10,046 nucleotides of DNA from DASPNM01 sp035626515 (GCA_035626515.1 DASPNM010000022.1:1-10046); one strand, 5' to 3'. Shown: positions 1 through 7,568, counted from the stretch's first letter. Made by a program: numbers and translations. Notes: generated by a model not told the origin, from the sequence alone.

Positions 1-793
1 TCAGGCCATACGCGGCATATTCCCATTCCGCTTCGAAGGGAAGGCGGTAATCCGGAAGCATGACGCCTGATTCCATCGTGGCGGTGGTGACTTTCGGTTC
101 GTTTTTCTTTGTCTTGATCTTTCCCGGAGGGGCATTGTACAGGCCCAGCAGGTAGGATTTCGTGGTGAAATTATTTTCGCCCTGCTGCGCGCCGGGCTTC
201 ACGGTGGATTTGTTGATGTATCCCTTGCTCATGAGCAGGCCCTCGTTCACGCGGTCGCTCCTCCACAGGCAGAAATCATGCGCCTGCTGCCAGGTAACAC
301 CCACGACCGGGTAGTCATTGAAACCCGGGTGACGGAAATAGAACTCCACCAGCGGTTCGTTGTAGCTCAGCTCGCTTCTCCAAACAAGCGTATCGGGCAA
401 TGCGTTTTCCAGAATTTTCAGGTTTGCCGGATCCGAAGGATCGAAGACCCTTGTAAGCCAGTGAATGTATTCGCGATAGTGTACATTGGCCACTTCCGTG
501 CGATCGATGTAAAACGAAGGCACAGAAACGCGTCTCGGAATATTGTTCCAGTCGCCCATCACATCCTCTTCCGTCTGGCCCATGGTAAACGTCCCTCCCT
601 GCACGAAAACCAGGCCCGGACCGGTGCCCTGCTCTTTCGTTTTGGCCACCTGGAATCCACCCATGTTCTTGTCGTTGTAATTCCAGCCGGTAGTTTCCGA
701 CTTATCGTATTTCTTTCCAAAAAGACCGCGGCCCTTGCAGGAGGCCAGTAAGGCTGCACAGGATAAAAGGATAATCGTGTTTTTCAATTTCAT
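1..793 (-). CDS. gldJ: GldJ-like gliding motility/T9SS lipoprotein, partial (C-terminus outside window)
   Basis: The ATG is the complement of 791-793, and the reading frame stays open to base 1, so 264 residues are visible and the C-terminal part is missing. The N-terminus is a lipoprotein signal: a short basic start, a hydrophobic stretch and the lipobox LLASC with the acylated Cys at residue 19. After a Gly/Lys-rich linker comes a formylglycine-generating-enzyme-like (SUMF1) fold. It includes GPGLVFVQGGTFTMG, DWNNIPRR, SFYIDRTEV, HPGFNDYPVVGVTW and FEAEWEYAAYG. GldJ and GldK share this fold. GldK normally sits in gldKLMN, while GldJ lies beside porU, as here, and the motifs resemble GldJ as I remember it. 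In known gliders GldJ is an outer-membrane lipoprotein needed for motility and stable T9SS function. It has no enzymatic role that I can infer. It is transcribed divergently from porU. GldK is the main alternative. Confidence 0.85.
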   Translation of the reverse strand, partial: MKLKNTIILLSCAALLASCKGRGLFGKKYDKSETTGWNYNDKNMGGFQVAKTKEQGTGPGLVFVQGGTFTMGQTEEDVMGDWNNIPRRVSVPSFYIDRTEVANVHYREYIHWLTRVFDPSDPANLKILENALPDTLVWRSELSYNEPLVEFYFRHPGFNDYPVVGVTWQQAHDFCLWRSDRVNEGLLMSKGYINKSTVKPGAQQGENNFTTKSYLLGLYNAPPGKIKTKKNEPKVTTATMESGVMLPDYRLPFEAEWEYAAYGL

Positions 794-1032
794 CTTTGCG
801 AGTTATTAGAAGTTTTTGCCAGCTGTCGGCGCAGTTTCGGTCGCCAACATTGTTTTTGCATAAACCTATGAATTGGAATATTTTTAACGCCCGGCGAGGT
901 AAAATATTGTACCCGGTACAGCTTTTACTTCCGGTTGTGTTCGGTTAGGAGCGAATATATGCGATTTCACTAAAAACCAGTGCGGATCAGCCCTTTTTTT
1001 GGGCTCCATTTCCAATCTCCCGGCGGGGTTTT
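794..1032. promoter_or_regulatory. Divergent gldJ/porU intergenic region with a palindrome
   Basis: This 239-base AT-richer spacer separates two divergent T9SS genes and must hold both promoters. I see no convincing gene in it. On the minus strand, TAGGTTTA (complement of 861-868) is one mismatch from the Bacteroidota -7 box TAnnTTTG and lies about 68 bases before gldJ, but no clear -33 TTG accompanies it. On the plus strand, TTG at 935-937 is followed 18 bases later by the poor -7 match TATATGCG (956-963). A perfect inverted repeat, TGTACC-C-GGTACA, covers 908-920. A second, AGCCC-T7-GGGCT, covers 989-1005 just before porU. The spacer's role is certain by layout; the individual promoter and operator assignments are weak. 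Confidence 0.4.
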
Positions 1033-4000
1033 ATGATCAGGAAAAAAATTCTTTTTGGCTGGCTGGCCTGGCTCCTGCTCGTTTCGATAAACGTCAGAGC
1101 CCAAAGGAATTATGCCCCAGGTTCCGTGCTGGCAAGCGGCAACTGGTACAAGCTCTCTGTAAAGCATCCGGGTATCTACCGCATTGACTTGGCCTTCCTC
1201 AATTCTCTCGGCATTTCCGCCTCCGCAATTCCATCCGCTTCGATCCGCATTTTCGGCAATGGAGGCGGCATGCTCCCCGAAGCGAACGCTTCGCCATATA
1301 CCGATGACCTTGTGGAAAACGCCATCCAGGTAGTAGATGGTGGGGACGGGATGCTGAACGGCGCGGATCACATTCTTTTTTTCGCAGCCGGACCGCATCA
1401 TTGGAAAAAGGATTCAGCGAACCAGCGGTTCATTTATTCCAAAAACCTGTATTCCGAAAAATCGTATTACTTCCTCAGCATCGGGGGCAACGGCAAACGG
1501 GTAGCGACCGCCACGCCTCCGCCTTCCGCCCCGGTCACCGTCACCAGTTTTTCCGAGCGCTTCGTTCACGAGCTGGACTCTATTAATTTCCTCGGAAGCG
1601 GGAAGGAATGGTTTGGAGAAGAGTTCGCGAATGCCCCCGGGAAAACACTTGCACATCAGTTCCCGGTCAATCTCCCCGGGCTCGCAGCCGGCTCAACCGT
1701 AACACTGGTCAGCGACCTGGTCTCGCGTTCTGTCGGCAATCCCGGGCGTTTCGATGTCCGCATCAACGATCAATTGCTTGCTCAAGTACAGATCTCCGCG
1801 GTAAGCGGCGGGCAATACGATCCTTTCGCGCAGCAGGCGCAGGCAGTTGTTTCTGCCACAGGGCTGCAGTCACCGTTGAGCGTGCGGTACAATTATTTCC
1901 CCGGGAGCTTCAATGCGCAGGGATGGCTGAACCGGTTCCAGCTTTTTGCGCGGTGCGATATTTCCTTATCGGGAAGGGATCAGTTGCTTTTTCGCGACTG
2001 GCTGAGTGTCGGGACGCAGGCAGCGGAATTCGTAGTGCGCGGAGCAGGCAACTCCACTTCAGTCTGGGACGTTACCGATCCGCTGAGCCCGGTCCTTATG
2101 CCTGGAACATTTGCCGCCGGTGAGTTCCGGTTTCGCAACGGCTGCGAACGGCTTAGAGAATACATCGCATTCAGCGCATCGAATTATCTCGTACCCGCGG
2201 CGGAAGGCACCGTCGCGAATCAGAACCTTCACGCGTCGACTCCTGCGGATCTTATCGTGATTACGCATCCAAACTTTTTGCCGCAGGCGCAGCGGCTGGC
2301 AGACCTGCACCGGCAGCGCGACGGGATGCGAACCGTGACCGCGACCACGGAACAGGTATATCATGAGTTTTCCGGTGGTATTCCCGATCCCGCCGCGCTC
2401 CGCGATTTTGTGCGGATGTATTTCGATCGTTATGGGTCCGGCCCTGATCGTCCACGATATCTGTTGCTATTCGGAGATGGGTCATACGATTATAAAGACC
2501 GGATCGCGGGAAATACGAATTTCGTACCTGCCTATCAGTCGGCAGCCTCCCTCGATCCGCTCGCCACTTACACATCGGATGACTTTTTTGGTTTTTTGGA
2601 AAACTTCGAAGACATCAACTCAGGACTGGTGGCCAACACGCTCGACATCGGCATCGGGAGGGTCCCCTGCAGCAGGCCCGAAGAGGCAAAGAATTATGTG
2701 GACAAGGTGGTCGCTTATGTGGATCCTGCGAATATGGGACCCTGGCGAAACAACATCACCTTTATCGCCGATGATGAGGATTTGAACCTGCACCTTCAGG
2801 ATGCCGAGGTGATCAGTGCGACGGCGAACTCCGCGAACCCCGCTTTCAACCAACAGAAAATTTATCTCGACGCCTTCCGGCAGGAAAGCGGACCCGGAGG
2901 CAGCCGTTATCCGCAGGCCAACCAGGCTATCGATAACCAGGTTTTCAACGGAACGCTCATCTGGAATTACAACGGCCATGGAGGAGCGCGGAGGCTGGCG
3001 GAAGAAACTGTGCTCGACCAGGGGATCGTGGACCAATGGAACAACCCGGGGCGGCTTCCGTTGTTCATCACCGCCACCTGTGACTTCGCCCCTTTCGACA
3101 GGCCGCAGCTCAATTCAATCGGTGAAAATATTTTGCTGCGTCCGCGGACCGGCGGCATCGCGCTGACGACAACCACACGAGTTGTGTTCGCATTCAGCAA
3201 CCGGATCATCAACAACAATTACCTCCGGATCGCCCTGCAGCCCGATGCACTCGGAAAATACCGAACCCTCGGAGATGCCATAAAAGACGCGAAGAACTAC
3301 ACGTACCAGACCTCGGGGGATGTGAACAACAACCGGAAATTTGCCCTGCTCGGGGATCCGGCGCTGACGCTTGCATTTCCCGTAATGAAAGTGAGGGCGA
3401 CGAAACTGAACGGCATCCCCGTTTCGCAGCAGGATACGCTGAGCAGCATGGAGACCGCGGTAATCGAAGGAGAAGTGACCGATCAGCAGGGGAATGTCCT
3501 CAGCAATTTCAACGGCCGCGTTTACTGTTCGGTTTTCGACAAGCCGCAAACCGTTACCACGCTTGGGAACGACCCCGGTAGCCTGCAGCAGCCGTTTACT
3601 GTGCAGTCGAATATCTTATTCCGGGGCAAATCATCGGTAAGCAACGGACGGTTTACATTCAACTTCCGCGTGCCGCGCGACATCAATTATCAGTACGGGA
3701 ACGGGAAGCTGAGTTTTTATGCAGAGAACGCGCAGACCGACGCGGGTGGTTTTTTCACCGGCTTCATTGTGGGAGGGACGGGCAGCGGTAGCGGCGACAA
3801 CCAGGGACCGGAGATCGAACTTTTTTTCAACGACGAGACCTTTGTGAACGGAGGCCTGACGAACCAGCAGCCCCTGCTCATCGCGAAGCTTGCAGATTCA
3901 TCCGGCATCAATACCGCGGGGACGGGGATCGGTCACGATATCATCGCGACGCTCGACAACGACAATTCCCGGTTTTTTGTCCTGAACGATTTTTACGAGG

Positions 4001-4455
4001 GGGAGCTGGACAGCTACCAGCGGGGGACGGTAAAATTTCAGTTGCCCGCGCTCGAGCCGGGTCCGCACAGCATCCGTTTCAAAGCCTGGGATGTGATGAA
4101 CAACTCCAGCGAAGTAACTCTGCAGTTCATCGTGGCACAGGATGGGGACCTCGAGCTGACACGTGTACTGAATTATCCGAACCCGTTCACCACGCGCACC
4201 GAATTCTGGTTTGAGCACAATATGCCGGGTCAGGAACTCACCGCCACGGTGCAGATTTTTACATTGACGGGGAGGGTAATTAAATATATGAGAAAAACAA
4301 TAAATTCGCCCGGAAACCGTTCAACAGAATTGGAGTGGGATGGGAACGATGAGTTCGGTAACAGGGTAGCGCGAGGCGTTTATTTATATAGACTTACCTT
4401 AGCCGCCCCGGGGAAGAAAAGAAAGGAAAAAATTGAAAAACTGGTAATTTTTTAG
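1033..4455 (+). CDS. porU: PorU, type IX secretion system C25-family signal peptidase/sortase
   Basis: The protein is 1140 aa, close to the usual PorU length. The chosen ATG gives a clean signal peptide, with basic RKK, a hydrophobic core and a cut after VRA at about residue 23. Residues 24-400 form an N-terminal beta-rich region. The gingipain-type C25 peptidase domain runs from about 405 (ADLIVITHP) to 780. It contains FGDGSYDYK (480-488), NYNGHGG with the catalytic His at 649, TATCDF with the catalytic Cys at 683, and GDPAL (774-778). Ig-like modules follow. The C-terminus is a T9SS-type domain with NYPNPF (1047-1052) and the FlgD-like WDGNDEFGNRVARGVYLYR. PorU is known to remove the C-terminal signal domain of T9SS cargo at the cell surface and join the cargo to a surface anchor, working with PorV. 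It precedes porV by 79 bases. Catalytic residues are intact, so it is predicted to be active. Confidence 0.95.
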   Translation: MIRKKILFGWLAWLLLVSINVRAQRNYAPGSVLASGNWYKLSVKHPGIYRIDLAFLNSLGISASAIPSASIRIFGNGGGMLPEANASPYTDDLVENAIQVVDGGDGMLNGADHILFFAAGPHHWKKDSANQRFIYSKNLYSEKSYYFLSIGGNGKRVATATPPPSAPVTVTSFSERFVHELDSINFLGSGKEWFGEEFANAPGKTLAHQFPVNLPGLAAGSTVTLVSDLVSRSVGNPGRFDVRINDQLLAQVQISAVSGGQYDPFAQQAQAVVSATGLQSPLSVRYNYFPGSFNAQGWLNRFQLFARCDISLSGRDQLLFRDWLSVGTQAAEFVVRGAGNSTSVWDVTDPLSPVLMPGTFAAGEFRFRNGCERLREYIAFSASNYLVPAAEGTVANQNLHASTPADLIVITHPNFLPQAQRLADLHRQRDGMRTVTATTEQVYHEFSGGIPDPAALRDFVRMYFDRYGSGPDRPRYLLLFGDGSYDYKDRIAGNTNFVPAYQSAASLDPLATYTSDDFFGFLENFEDINSGLVANTLDIGIGRVPCSRPEEAKNYVDKVVAYVDPANMGPWRNNITFIADDEDLNLHLQDAEVISATANSANPAFNQQKIYLDAFRQESGPGGSRYPQANQAIDNQVFNGTLIWNYNGHGGARRLAEETVLDQGIVDQWNNPGRLPLFITATCDFAPFDRPQLNSIGENILLRPRTGGIALTTTTRVVFAFSNRIINNNYLRIALQPDALGKYRTLGDAIKDAKNYTYQTSGDVNNNRKFALLGDPALTLAFPVMKVRATKLNGIPVSQQDTLSSMETAVIEGEVTDQQGNVLSNFNGRVYCSVFDKPQTVTTLGNDPGSLQQPFTVQSNILFRGKSSVSNGRFTFNFRVPRDINYQYGNGKLSFYAENAQTDAGGFFTGFIVGGTGSGSGDNQGPEIELFFNDETFVNGGLTNQQPLLIAKLADSSGINTAGTGIGHDIIATLDNDNSRFFVLNDFYEGELDSYQRGTVKFQLPALEPGPHSIRFKAWDVMNNSSEVTLQFIVAQDGDLELTRVLNYPNPFTTRTEFWFEHNMPGQELTATVQIFTLTGRVIKYMRKTINSPGNRSTELEWDGNDEFGNRVARGVYLYRLTLAAPGKKRKEKIEKLVIF

Positions 4456-4478
4456 TTTCCCCGCAAATTTCCATATTT

Positions 4479-4501
4479 TAGTTTTGTATTTTACCAAAAC
4501 T
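4479..4501 (+). promoter_or_regulatory. Candidate porV promoter -7 box within an inverted repeat
   Basis: TAGTTTTG at 4479-4486 matches the Bacteroidota -7 consensus TAnnTTTG exactly. The expected -33 TTG is not clear. AGTTTTG (4480-4486) and CAAAACT (4495-4501) form a perfect 7-bp inverted repeat around 8 bases. This places either an operator or a small 5' hairpin over the box and the probable start site. Transcription from here would give a leader of roughly 40-45 bases before the porV ATG. The box suggests that porV can be transcribed independently of porU. Confidence 0.5.
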
Positions 4502-4534
4502 CATATATTTACACCTCAATTAAAACACTTACTA

Positions 4535-5689
4535 ATGAGACCAACTGCTTTAAAACTAACTGCCGGAATCCTCCTGTTTTGTGGGTTATCAACTGCTGTG
4601 AATGCCCAGGTTGACAAGATCAACGTGGTGACTTCGGCTGTTCCTTTCCTGCGTATTTCACCGGATGCCCGGTCGGGCGGTATGGGAGATATCGGCGTGG
4701 CCACTTCTCCTGATGCTACGGCAGGATTGTGGAATATGGGTAAGGTAGCCTTTAACCAGTCCAGGGGAGCGATCACCGCAACCTATACGCCCTGGCTGAA
4801 GGACCTCGTGGATGATGTATACCTCGCCTCCCTGGCAGGATACTACCGCTGGGACGAGAACCAGGCTGTATCTGCTGCTGTCCGCTATTTCAGCCTCGGC
4901 ACCATTCAGTTCACCGATTTCCAGGGCCAGGACCTCCAGTCTTTCCGTCCGCGCGAGTTCGGCATTGACGTGGGATATTCCCGCAAGCTGAACGCCCGCA
5001 ACGGTGTTGGTATCGCGCTGAAGTATATCAACTCGAACCTGGCAAGCGGTTTCTCGCAAAGTGGAACGTCTTATAAGACCGGGAGTGCAGTTGCTGCCGA
5101 CCTCGGCTGGTTCATGAACGCAAAGAACACGGCTGGTCAGGGGTGGACCGTCGGGGCTTCTTTAACCAACCTCGGTTCCAAAATCTCTTATACCAATAAC
5201 GCGAGCGCGAAAGATTTCATCCCGGCTAACCTGGGTGTGGGTACCACGTTCACGAGAGTGTTCAACTCCCAGAACCAGATCATGTTCGGGCTCGACATCA
5301 ACAAGCTGCTCGTTCCCACTCCTCCTTCCGACACCAGCCAGGCTTCGCTGAACGCATACCGCAACAAGAGCGTGGTAGGCAGCTGGTTCAGCTCTTTCGG
5401 CGATGCTCCCGACGGATTCAGCGAGGAAATGAAAGAGTTCACTGTTGGCATCGGTGCAGAATACTGGTACAACCAGCAGTTCGCACTGCGCGCCGGTTAC
5501 TTCTACGAGGACAAAACGAAGGGGAACCGCCGCTATCTCACTACCGGCGTTGGTCTCAAGTACAACATATTCGGATTTAATTTCTCTTACCTGATCCCGA
5601 CAGGCAGTGGTGTCAGCCGCAACCCGTTGTCGAATACGCTCCGTTTTTCGGTGATGTTCGACCTGGATGGCAGCAATACCAAAAAGTAA
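4535..5689 (+). CDS. porV: PorV (LptO), T9SS outer-membrane shuttle protein
   Basis: The start is set at the ATG at 4535, giving 384 aa. The frame is open further upstream, but only this start puts a normal signal peptide at the N-terminus (RPTALK, hydrophobic core, cut after VNA). The mature protein begins with the typical PorV segment INVVTSAVPFLRISPDARSG and then GGMGDIGVATSPDA. It continues with alternating amphipathic strands rich in aromatic residues and glycine (YSRKLNARNGVGIALKY, GWTVGASLTNLGSKISY, FALRAGYFYEDKTKGNRRY). It ends with a strand close to the C-terminus, as expected of a FadL-like barrel. PorV is known to collect folded T9SS cargo from the SprA/Sov translocon by binding the C-terminal domain and to deliver it to PorU. 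It follows porU and is closed by a strong terminator. PorQ or another PorV paralogue is a weaker alternative, but the neighbouring porU favours PorV. Confidence 0.95.
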   Translation: MRPTALKLTAGILLFCGLSTAVNAQVDKINVVTSAVPFLRISPDARSGGMGDIGVATSPDATAGLWNMGKVAFNQSRGAITATYTPWLKDLVDDVYLASLAGYYRWDENQAVSAAVRYFSLGTIQFTDFQGQDLQSFRPREFGIDVGYSRKLNARNGVGIALKYINSNLASGFSQSGTSYKTGSAVAADLGWFMNAKNTAGQGWTVGASLTNLGSKISYTNNASAKDFIPANLGVGTTFTRVFNSQNQIMFGLDINKLLVPTPPSDTSQASLNAYRNKSVVGSWFSSFGDAPDGFSEEMKEFTVGIGAEYWYNQQFALRAGYFYEDKTKGNRRYLTTGVGLKYNIFGFNFSYLIPTGSGVSRNPLSNTLRFSVMFDLDGSNTKK

Positions 5690-5709
5690 TTATTAAGTGT
5701 GTTTAGTGG

Positions 5710-5736
5710 AAAAGCGTCACCCCGGTGGCGCTTTTT
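5710..5736 (+). terminator. Rho-independent terminator after porV
   Basis: The arms AAAAGCGTCAC (5710-5720) and GTGGCGCTTTT (5725-5735) pair over 11 positions with one G-U pair around a CCCG loop. The 3' arm runs into a T tract (5732-5736), followed after CA by a second T run. It lies 20 bases after the porV stop, as expected for the end of the porU-porV unit. Confidence 0.85.
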
Positions 5737-5740
5737 CATT

Positions 5741-5771
5741 TTTGCCAGGGATGTTTGTTTTCTAACCTTTG
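5741..5771 (+). promoter_or_regulatory. Promoter of ispF (-33 TTTG, -7 AACCTTTG)
   Basis: TTTG at 5741-5744 and AACCTTTG at 5764-5771 are separated by 19 bases, the usual Bacteroidota spacing. The -7 box differs from TAnnTTTG only at its first base. The box ends 12 bases before the ispF ATG, so the mRNA leader should be only a few bases long. It starts just after the porV terminator, which makes a separate transcription unit likely. Confidence 0.65.
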
Positions 5772-5783
5772 CAAAAACAGCAC

Positions 5784-6263
5784 ATGTCCTACCGCATCGG
5801 ATTTGGAGTGGACTTCCACCGCCTTGCTGAAGGACGCGAGTTCTGGCTTGGCGGAGTGCGCCTCGAACACAATAAAGGAGCCGAAGGACACAGCGATGCC
5901 GACGTGCTCCTGCACGCGATCTGCGATGCGCTGCTCGGCGCGGCCGGACTTGGCGACATTGGTTTTCATTTCCCCGATTCAGATCCGGCGTATAAGGACA
6001 TTGCCAGCAGCACCCTGCTGCAGCGCACCGTGCGGCTTATTCGCGACCGCTACGAACCCGTAAATATCGACTGCACCGTTTGTCTCGAAGCTCCGCGCAT
6101 TCGGCCATACGTCGGACGAATGCAGGAGGTGATCGCAGACATCCTCGATATGGGGATCGAGGATATTTCTATCAAAGCGACCACTACCGAAAAAATGGAC
6201 GCGGTCGGAAAAGAGGAAGGCGTTATTGCTTACGCCACGGTATTGCTCCGCGAAAAGAGCTGA
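5784..6263 (+). CDS. ispF: 2-C-methyl-D-erythritol 2,4-cyclodiphosphate synthase
   Basis: IspF converts CDP-methylerythritol 2-phosphate to the 2,4-cyclodiphosphate with release of CMP. This is the fifth step of the non-mevalonate isoprenoid pathway in the cytoplasm. The 159-aa length is typical. The zinc ligands are visible as GVDFH (Asp10, His12) and LLHAICDALLGA (His44). The substrate loop GDIGFHFPDSDP (57-68) and the C-terminal IKATTTEKMDAVGKEEG are also present. The ATG at 5784 is chosen because it puts the family N-terminus (SYRIGFGVDFH) at residue 2; an in-frame TTG five codons upstream lies inside the -7 box. It follows the porV terminator and precedes dut by 27 bases. The single-domain form is present, with no IspD fusion. 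Nothing is missing. Confidence 0.97.
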   Translation: MSYRIGFGVDFHRLAEGREFWLGGVRLEHNKGAEGHSDADVLLHAICDALLGAAGLGDIGFHFPDSDPAYKDIASSTLLQRTVRLIRDRYEPVNIDCTVCLEAPRIRPYVGRMQEVIADILDMGIEDISIKATTTEKMDAVGKEEGVIAYATVLLREKS

Positions 6264-6278
6264 GCGGGTTTCAACAAT

Positions 6279-6286
6279 TATCTTTG
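6279..6286 (+). promoter_or_regulatory. -7 promoter box of dut, four bases from the ATG
   Basis: TATCTTTG is an exact match to the Bacteroidota -7 consensus TAnnTTTG, in the 27-base ispF-dut gap. The dut ATG begins at 6291, where transcription would be expected to start, so the mRNA may be leaderless. No -33 TTG is seen at the normal distance, and read-through from ispF is also possible. Confidence 0.5.
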
Positions 6287-6290
6287 CACG

Positions 6291-6734
6291 ATGCAGCCGC
6301 TTCCGATCAGGATCGTGAACAAATCCAGCAATCCGCTTCCCACATACGTTACAACCGGAGCATCGGGTATGGACCTGCGCGCTTCACTGGAAGGACCGGT
6401 TGCGCTGAAGCCGCTGGAACGAACACTCATTCCCACGGGCCTGTATATCGAACTGCCTTCCGGGTTCGAAGCACAGGTGCGACCGCGGAGCGGTATCGCG
6501 CTGAAGCAGGGACTCACGTGCCTGAATTCACCGGGCACGATCGACTCGGATTATCGCGGAGAGATCCGTGTGCTGCTGGTCAACCTTTCTTCCGAAAACC
6601 AGGTCATACATCATGGGGACCGGATCGCGCAGCTTGTTGTTCAAAAAGTGGAACGCGTGATCTGGGAGGAAGTGGGCGAGCTCGACGTTACCGTCCGCAA
6701 CGCCGGGGGCTTTGGCCATACGGGGAAAAACTAA
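6291..6734 (+). CDS. dut: Deoxyuridine 5'-triphosphate nucleotidohydrolase (dUTPase)
   Basis: Dut hydrolyses dUTP to dUMP and pyrophosphate, which keeps uracil out of DNA and supplies dUMP for thymidylate synthesis. It is a homotrimeric cytoplasmic enzyme. The 147-aa length fits the trimeric family and all five motifs are visible. Motif 1 is GASGMDLRA (23-31) with Asp28. Motif 2 is RPRSGIA (64-70). Motif 3 is NSPGTIDSDYRGEI (79-92) with catalytic Asp85 and Tyr88. Motif 4 is HHGDRIAQL (107-115). Motif 5 is GGFGHTG (139-145) near the end, which closes over the substrate from the neighbouring subunit. In motif 5 the usual RGxGGFGSTG reads RNAGGFGHTG, a mild variation that keeps the glycines and Thr. 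It starts 27 bases after ispF and ends 5 bases before the DUF4292 gene, so it is probably co-transcribed with the latter. Confidence 0.97.
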   Translation: MQPLPIRIVNKSSNPLPTYVTTGASGMDLRASLEGPVALKPLERTLIPTGLYIELPSGFEAQVRPRSGIALKQGLTCLNSPGTIDSDYRGEIRVLLVNLSSENQVIHHGDRIAQLVVQKVERVIWEEVGELDVTVRNAGGFGHTGKN

Positions 6735-6739
6735 AAGCG

Positions 6740-7558
6740 ATGCGTACACTCTTACTGCCGTTTGCCGGATCGTTGGTGTTGCTTGCGTCCTGCTGCTCCA
6801 CGCGAAAAATACAAACGGTGGTGACGCGCATTGACTCGGTGGCCGCGCCGGACAAGACATCGGAGCGCAGCCGCGCCGACTCGATGGCATTTATCGCGAC
6901 ACAGCTTTCGGCCCTTCGGGCAGGAAAGATCAAGTTCAATACGTTTTCCGCGCGGGTGGACCTGGACTATCGCGAGAGCGACGGCAGGAAATACGATCTC
7001 AACGCTCACATCCGGATGCAGCGCGACAGCGTGATCTGGGTTTCCATCACAGCGGTGCTTGGCATCGAGGGGCTCCGGGCGCTCATCACCCGCGATTCGG
7101 TGAAGATCCTCGACAAGCAGAATAAAACGTACACTGCCCGCAGCGTGGCCTATCTGCAGGAAATCACCGCGCTGCCGCTCGATCTCTCCACACTGCAGGA
7201 CCTGTTGATCGGCAACCCGGTGTTTGTTGACTCGAACGTCGTCTCGTATAGCATCTCGGACGAAACCATTTCCCTGGTCAGCATCGGGCAATTCTTCAAA
7301 AATTTGATTACCCTGCAGCGCGGCAGCGGGCTGCTATTGAGCAGCAAGCTGGACGATGTACAGGAAGAAAGAAACCGGACGTGCCATCTTACCTACGATC
7401 GCTATGAAGAAAAAGAAGGCGTTCTTTTCCCCAGCCTCCGCACGATCAGTGTGTCGGAAAGCAGGAAATTAGATATTCGTTTGAACTTTAAGCAGTACGG
7501 GTTTAATGAAAAGTTAAGCTTCCCCTTCCCGGTTCCGAAAAACTACGAGTGGAATTGA
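6740..7558 (+). CDS. DUF4292 family lipoprotein (LolA/LolB-like fold suspected)
   Basis: The ATG at 6740 lies 5 bases after the dut stop and gives 272 aa. The N-terminus is a lipoprotein signal with lipobox LLASC (Cys18, followed by a second Cys). After a short Ser/Asp/Arg linker come segments typical of DUF4292: GKIKFNTFSARVDLDYR, DLNAHIRMQRDSVIWVSI, GIEGLRALITRDSVKILDK and LSTLQDLLIGNP. A C-terminal antiparallel beta pattern ends in FPFPVPKNYEWN. The order of strands and the phrase 'ARVDLDY...VWVSI...GIE.LR..IT.DSV' recall LolB/LolA-type lipid-carrier folds. That relation is inference, and no specific function is established to my knowledge. Its position between dut and an EnvC-like gene suggests an envelope role. 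The frame is open far upstream across dut, but only this start gives a lipobox. Confidence 0.85.
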   Translation: MRTLLLPFAGSLVLLASCCSTRKIQTVVTRIDSVAAPDKTSERSRADSMAFIATQLSALRAGKIKFNTFSARVDLDYRESDGRKYDLNAHIRMQRDSVIWVSITAVLGIEGLRALITRDSVKILDKQNKTYTARSVAYLQEITALPLDLSTLQDLLIGNPVFVDSNVVSYSISDETISLVSIGQFFKNLITLQRGSGLLLSSKLDDVQEERNRTCHLTYDRYEEKEGVLFPSLRTISVSESRKLDIRLNFKQYGFNEKLSFPFPVPKNYEWN

Positions 7559-7568
7559 GTAATAAAAT

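Noticed and set aside
278..751. A 157-aa plus-strand frame opposite gldJ
   Set aside because: The opposite strand carries a clear lipoprotein with SUMF1-type motifs across the same bases. This frame has no recognisable domain.
1033..4455. Reading this protein as a secreted gingipain-type protease
   Set aside because: The C25 catalytic pair is shared, but the length, domain order and gldJ/porV neighbours all point to the T9SS sortase PorU.
4484..4534. An upstream start for porV that would add 17 residues
   Set aside because: It begins inside the -7 box TAGTTTTG and would place a polar stretch ahead of the signal peptide. The ATG at 4535 fits both promoter and signal peptide.
6080..7558. A 492-aa reading frame running through dut and the DUF4292 gene
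   Set aside because: The upstream 220 codons are the shifted frame of ispF and dut and have a composition unlike a protein. The only supported start is the ATG at 6740, which gives a lipobox.
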